Shown here one piece after another: positions 60,626 to 64,000 of a DNA stretch of 64,000 nucleotides (its first letter is position 1; each line of letters opens with the position of its first letter). The DNA comes from Yaniella flava (GTDB taxonomy: Bacteria; Actinomycetota; Actinomycetes; Actinomycetales; Micrococcaceae): positions 1 to 64,000 of the forward strand of contig NZ_BAAAMN010000020.1 of assembly GCF_039529295.1 (NCBI RefSeq). Reading direction: 5' to 3'. Made by a program: the position numbers and the translations under genes. The notes under the pieces are model-generated. The model made no database searches. It was not told the DNA's origin and saw only the letters and a list, made by a program, of their open reading frames with translations.

Positions 60626-61294
60626 TTAGGGCGTACTTGAGGCGTCCCACACTGCGGTCCACTTCTCGGCAAGCGTTTGAATGCTCTCGTGCGCGTTGAG
60701 CCCACTCGGGTTCGGCATCGCCCACAATTGAGTGTTTGGAGGCCACCCCGCGAACGTCTCCGTTGACTGTGGTCCAAGTGACGCGTGCGGCATTGAAAAC
60801 GCTGTACGAAACGCGGTGATGCCGAGTATCGCTACGACTCTTGGCTGCAGTACGGCGACGCGCTCAACCAGGTGAGAGCCTCCCGCGCGCAATTCGTCCG
60901 CTGTGAGTTCATCCGCTCGCGCCGTTGGCTTTGTGACAAGGTTCGTAATGCCCAAGCCCAATTCGGCAAGCATTCGTTCATCGTCATTGGACAGTCCTCT
61001 GGAGGCATCCACTGTATGAGGTGTGATCCCGGCGGTGGCCAGAGACCGCCAGAATCGATTGCCCGGACGAGCAAACGGTGCGTTCACTGCGGCGGTCCAA
61101 GGACTCGGGTTGATGCCAACAATGAGTATGCGTAGCGTGTCGGCACACTGCTCGTCGGTGGGAAATGGCAAGACGTCCTCACGCCCCAGACCAGAATGGA
61201 GTGAATCAGCAAGATCTGTTTTCGTGGGGCGCTGGTTGCCAAGGGGTGTTGCGCTACGCCAGGGCTTCCAATCGACAGGTAGGGCGGTACTCAT
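60626..61294 (-). CDS. G/U mismatch-specific DNA glycosylase (Mug/TDG-like)
   Basis: 222 residues in the uracil-DNA-glycosylase superfamily. The motif RILIVGINPSPWTAAVNAPF followed by PGNRFWRSL and the second motif MPNPSGLNAH are those of Mug/TDG enzymes, which excise U or T from mismatches with G. Motif 1 has NPSPW where Mug usually has NPGL, as in many actinobacterial homologues. The start is uncertain: ATG at 61294 or a GTG nine codons earlier. It is a single gene convergent with the DUF222 gene. Confidence 0.85.
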   Translation of the reverse strand: MSTALPVDWKPWRSATPLGNQRPTKTDLADSLHSGLGREDVLPFPTDEQCADTLRILIVGINPSPWTAAVNAPFARPGNRFWRSLATAGITPHTVDASRGLSNDDERMLAELGLGITNLVTKPTARADELTADELRAGGSHLVERVAVLQPRVVAILGITAFRTAFSMPHASLGPQSTETFAGWPPNTQLWAMPNPSGLNAHESIQTLAEKWTAVWDASSTP

Positions 61295-61357
61295 GTCCAC
61301 CACAGTAGTGGATGTGGCCACTAGATAAACGTGCGCTCAACTATGTCGAAATACGTA

Positions 61358-61389
61358 ACCGGCCGCCGGGTCAAAACCCAACGGCCGGT
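61358..61389. terminator. Hairpin after the CoA-binding protein gene
   Basis: ACCGGCCG (61358-61365) pairs with CGGCCGGT (61382-61389), with an inner GGGT/ACCC pairing. It follows the stop of the metY-CoA-binding operon and precedes the Mug gene on the same strand. No strong T-run. Confidence 0.5.
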
Positions 61390-61404
61390 GTGTACTCGCA
61401 AGCT

Positions 61405-61917
61405 TTAGGCGTCGAGTCGCTGTCGCTTTGAGGAAATCACGCCGGTGTTGAAGCCAGCTAAGTTCAGGCCGCCGTGGAAACGTGCGTGTTCAATCTTCAC
61501 GCAACGGTCCATCACCACGGTCAACCCGAGGTCTTCAGCGACCTCGGCTGCTTCATCGGACCAGATGCCGAGTTGCAACCAGAAGTACTTGGCACCAATG
61601 GTGGCGGCCTCTTTGGCGATCTCGGGGGTGTCTTCAGCACGACGGAACACGTCGACCATATCGACCTGCACCGGAATATCTTCAAGTGAAGCGTAGACCG
61701 GATGCCCCAGGATCTCGCCGCCCTTCTCTGCCAGAATCGGGTTGACGAAGTATACGTCATACGTCGACGAAGCCAACAGGTAGGTGGAGACAAAGTACGA
61801 GGCGCGCTTGAGCTTATCGGACGCACCAACAATGGCTATGGTTTTAACATTTTGCAGGATGTTCAGGCGCTCAACAGCCCCTGGACCGACCCATTTACGT
61901 TCAGATATGGCAGTCAT
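61405..61917 (-). CDS. CoA-binding domain protein (YccU family)
   Basis: 170 residues. The Rossmann-like CoA-binding fold is seen in NVKTIAIVGASDKLKRASYF, YDVYFVNPILAEKGGEILG, DMVDVFRRAEDTPEI and VMDRCVKIEHARF. It is a stand-alone version of the succinyl-CoA-synthetase CoA-binding domain. It starts nine bases after metY ends; the metY/CoA-binding pairing is common in actinobacteria. Function not established. Confidence 0.9.
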   Translation of the reverse strand: MTAISERKWVGPGAVERLNILQNVKTIAIVGASDKLKRASYFVSTYLLASSTYDVYFVNPILAEKGGEILGHPVYASLEDIPVQVDMVDVFRRAEDTPEIAKEAATIGAKYFWLQLGIWSDEAAEVAEDLGLTVVMDRCVKIEHARFHGGLNLAGFNTGVISSKRQRLDA

Positions 61918-61926
61918 TGATTCTCC

Positions 61927-63219
61927 TTAGGCGTCTTTCATCGTTGCGGTCAACGCCTGGTCGAGGTCCCAGATAATGTCATCGACATCTTCGATGCCCA
62001 CCGAGATGCGCACCAAATCATCTGGAATGCCAGCTGCTTCGAGTTGTTGTTCCGAGAGCTGCTGGTGGGTGGTCGAACCCGGATGCAACATCAGGGTTTT
62101 CGCATCACCAATATTTGCCAGGTGTGATGCCAACTGTAGGTTAGCCATGAAATCTGCGGAAGCCTTTCGGCTACCTTTCACGCCAAAGCTGAATACCGAG
62201 CCCACACCCAATGGCAGCAGCTCTTGACCGCGTTCATAATAGGGATTGTCTTTGAGCCCGGCGAAGTTCACGTATTCAATCCGGTCGTCTGCGGCTAACC
62301 ATTCGGCGACCTGGTAAGCATTGGTCAGGTGTTCGTCCATGCGCTGTGGCAGGGTTTCAACCCCGATCATCAGCTGGAACGCGGCCTGAGCGGATAGTGT
62401 CGGACCAAAGTCGCGGAGCTGCTCGTTGCGCAGCTTGGTCAGGAAGCCGAACTCGCCGAAGTTGCCGTACCAAGACAGGTTGTTATACGAGGCGACCGGT
62501 TCCGTCATCGAAGGGAAGTTGCCGTTATCCCACGGGAATTTGCCGGATTCCACGACGACGCCGCCCATGGTGGTGCCGTGTCCACCCAAGAATTTGGTGG
62601 CCGAGTGGATGACGATATCGGCCCCGTGTTCTAACGGGCGGATCAGGTACGGCGGGGTCAACGTGGCGTCAACGATCAGCGGGATACCGTGCTCGGCGGC
62701 CAGCTTGCCCAAACCTTCCAAATCAACGATCACACCGGAGGGGTTGGCAACGATCTCGGTGTATATGGCCTTGGTATTGGGGGTGATGGCGGCTTCGAAA
62801 TCTTCGACTTCGGTAGAGTCGACGAATGTGGTGTCCACCCCGAAACGGCGCAGTGACACGTCAAACTGGGTGACGGTGCCGCCGTAAAGTTTGGACGATG
62901 CCACGATGTGGTCACCGGCGCCAGCTAACGCCGCGATGGTCACGAATTCAGCGGCCTGCCCGGAAGCCGTCGCCACCGCACCGATGCCGCCTTCCAAGGC
63001 AGCAATGCGTTCTTCGAATGCGGCCACGGTCGGGTTGGAAATACGGGAGTAAATGTTGCCGTATTTCTGCAGAGCGAACAGGTCTGCTGCGTCCTGCTGG
63101 GTTTCAAAGACGAATGACGTCGTCTGGTAAATCGGTACGGCGCGCGAACCGTGAACAGCATCCGGCACCGACCCGGCGTGGAGGGCGCGTGTGCGGAACC
63201 CAAATTTATGATCTGCCAT
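61927..63219 (-). CDS. metY: O-acetylhomoserine sulfhydrylase (O-acetyl-L-homoserine aminocarboxypropyltransferase)
   Basis: 430 residues of the Cys/Met-metabolism PLP family. It makes homocysteine from O-acetylhomoserine and sulfide (direct sulfurylation). Landmarks: GSRAVPIYQTTSFVF, YGNIYSRISNPT, ASGQAAEF, and PLP-lysine K209 in HSATKFLGGHGT; the C-terminus reads VRISVGIEDVDDII. The length and GNFPSMTEP insert separate MetY from MetB/MetC. The ribosome site is AAAGGATG. It connects with the methionine uptake genes elsewhere in the window. Confidence 0.93.
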   Translation of the reverse strand: MADHKFGFRTRALHAGSVPDAVHGSRAVPIYQTTSFVFETQQDAADLFALQKYGNIYSRISNPTVAAFEERIAALEGGIGAVATASGQAAEFVTIAALAGAGDHIVASSKLYGGTVTQFDVSLRRFGVDTTFVDSTEVEDFEAAITPNTKAIYTEIVANPSGVIVDLEGLGKLAAEHGIPLIVDATLTPPYLIRPLEHGADIVIHSATKFLGGHGTTMGGVVVESGKFPWDNGNFPSMTEPVASYNNLSWYGNFGEFGFLTKLRNEQLRDFGPTLSAQAAFQLMIGVETLPQRMDEHLTNAYQVAEWLAADDRIEYVNFAGLKDNPYYERGQELLPLGVGSVFSFGVKGSRKASADFMANLQLASHLANIGDAKTLMLHPGSTTHQQLSEQQLEAAGIPDDLVRISVGIEDVDDIIWDLDQALTATMKDA

Positions 63220-63312
63220 GACATCCTTTACTACGGACTACAATCTCTCACCTGCCAGCATACCCGCCCGCATCCAGCTGACACCCAAAGATTCCGGCTA
63301 GACTGGCGGCCG

Positions 63313-64000
63313 ATGACTAAGCGTGAAACCACTACCTCTGAAAACCCGCCGCAGACCCAGCAAGCCAATTTCTGGACCACCGGTAAAGGTGTGCTGACCA
63401 TCATCGGTATCGCAGTAGCTGCCACCGCGTTGGTCATGACGTTTATTCTCTCGTCGCTCGACGACGACAACGAGTTCGGCCAAGATGCACTCTATTCGGA
63501 GCAGGCCACCGATTCGGTCTGCGACCTCGGTGGGGTCGCGTTGGAAGGGTCGATCGCCGATACCCCGGATGCCCAATGGGTTGAACATCGAGGTGCATGG
63601 TTGCCGACCTCGGATACCTATGGTCCGGGCAATTACGATTCCGACGGCGAATTCAGCTGTTTTGAACACTCGCCGCGCGGCATGCTGTTCGCGGCTTCGG
63701 CTTACTCCGGCCAGCTGGTCAACCCGTCCTTCTGGGAAGACGATCTGAATTTCTTTGCGGGTGAGTACTCCGGCCAGCATCAGGCGGAAGCCGAAACGCT
63801 ATTCTCCAGCGTCTTTGCCGAGGCTGATACTGCGTTGGGTGGCTTCCGGTTGGTGAACTACGAAGGAGACACCGCACAGATCGATATGGCCGTCACGTCG
63901 TTTGATGGTTCTGAAACCTCCCGCACCTCGGTAGTGCTGGACATGGTGTGGGCTGACGGCGACTGGCAGATCGATGCCTCGGGGGATGAGGTGGGGATCC
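63313..64000 (+). CDS. Membrane-anchored conserved protein, cut by window end
   Basis: Partial: 229 codons are visible and the frame runs off the right edge. A polar N-terminus (about 25 residues) is followed by one transmembrane helix (GVLTIIGIAVAATALVMTFI), then an extracellular acidic domain with CDLGG and FSCFEHSPRG, a pair of cysteines that could form a disulfide, and a C-terminal DMVWADGDWQIDASGD. The layout and the 'HRGAWLPTSDTYGPG' segment resemble actinobacterial membrane proteins found near conjugation genes. This is an impression, not a family assignment. It is divergent from metY with 93 bases between starts. Confidence 0.7.
   Translation, partial: MTKRETTTSENPPQTQQANFWTTGKGVLTIIGIAVAATALVMTFILSSLDDDNEFGQDALYSEQATDSVCDLGGVALEGSIADTPDAQWVEHRGAWLPTSDTYGPGNYDSDGEFSCFEHSPRGMLFAASAYSGQLVNPSFWEDDLNFFAGEYSGQHQAEAETLFSSVFAEADTALGGFRLVNYEGDTAQIDMAVTSFDGSETSRTSVVLDMVWADGDWQIDASGDEVGI

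Noticed and set aside
1..64000. CRISPR arrays, tRNA or rRNA genes, complete insertion sequences
   Set aside because: I saw no regularly spaced repeats, tRNA-like folds or intact transposase genes on either strand by reading; short or degenerate elements could have been missed.

Overview
The window reads as chromosomal DNA of a mid-GC actinobacterium, most likely a member or close relative of the Micrococcaceae (a Yaniella-, Enteractinococcus- or Nesterenkonia-like organism; the genus is an inference). Support: clear Shine-Dalgarno sites with many GTG/TTG starts, a DUF222-HNH endonuclease, a DUF3151 protein, and the housekeeping block pyrE - small membrane protein - SpoU/TrmH methyltransferase - class II fba. 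In relatives this block normally runs on to DUF3151 and purA. I see no rRNA, tRNA or CRISPR array.

Layout. 1-6.2 kb: gene debris, an orphan Xre/Phd-like antitoxin pair, an SDR oxidoreductase, an aromatic/histidinol-phosphate-type aminotransferase with an NhaC antiporter, and a small HTH regulator with a palindromic operator. 6.2-8.8 kb: nadE, an unknown gene and xthA. 9.0-12.0 kb: an AT-richer three-gene cassette, sce7726-like nuclease - sce7725-like protein - RES-domain NADase-type protein, which I regard as the best candidate for a little-described defence or toxin system. 12.2-17.0 kb: two lipoproteins (one apparently with an ATT start), then pyrE-trmH-fba and a nitrobindin-like protein. 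17.0-24.6 kb: an Abi-family protein, an SDR plus OBAP (DUF1264) pair, a methionine ABC transporter (metN-metI-metQ with a second metQ) and DUF3151.

24.9-34.5 kb is a sulfur-scavenging island: a SAM (S-box) riboswitch, a flavin-dependent SfnB/DszC-like oxidase, and a tightly overlapped operon of peptide-type ABC transporter, SfnB-like and NtaA/DmoA-like monooxygenases. 34.8-37.6 kb holds VapBC flanked by two decayed copies of one winged-HTH gene, a pRiA4b ORF-3 protein and a PspC protein; a carnitine-acyltransferase-fold protein follows. 41.0-55.2 kb is a reductive pyrimidine-degradation locus: PucR regulator, uracil permease, LLM flavin/F420 oxidoreductase, dihydropyrimidinase, two unrelated carbamoyl hydrolases, omega-aminotransferase, (methyl)malonate-semialdehyde dehydrogenase and a TRAP transporter. 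Together they would turn uracil into acetyl-CoA (or propionyl-CoA from thymine), CO2 and ammonia. No classical dihydropyrimidine dehydrogenase is present; the LLM enzyme is a candidate for that step.

55.7-64 kb returns to core genes (purA, thrC), then tandem terminator-ended small-RNA-like elements, a DUF222-HNH gene, a Mug-type glycosylase, a CoA-binding protein, metY, and a membrane protein cut by the window end. Methionine and sulfur functions (metNIQ, S-box, SfnB/DmoA enzymes, metY, thrC) recur. Fba, DUF3151 and purA are separated here by about 8 and 31 kb of accessory DNA, suggesting that this block is an insertion hot spot.
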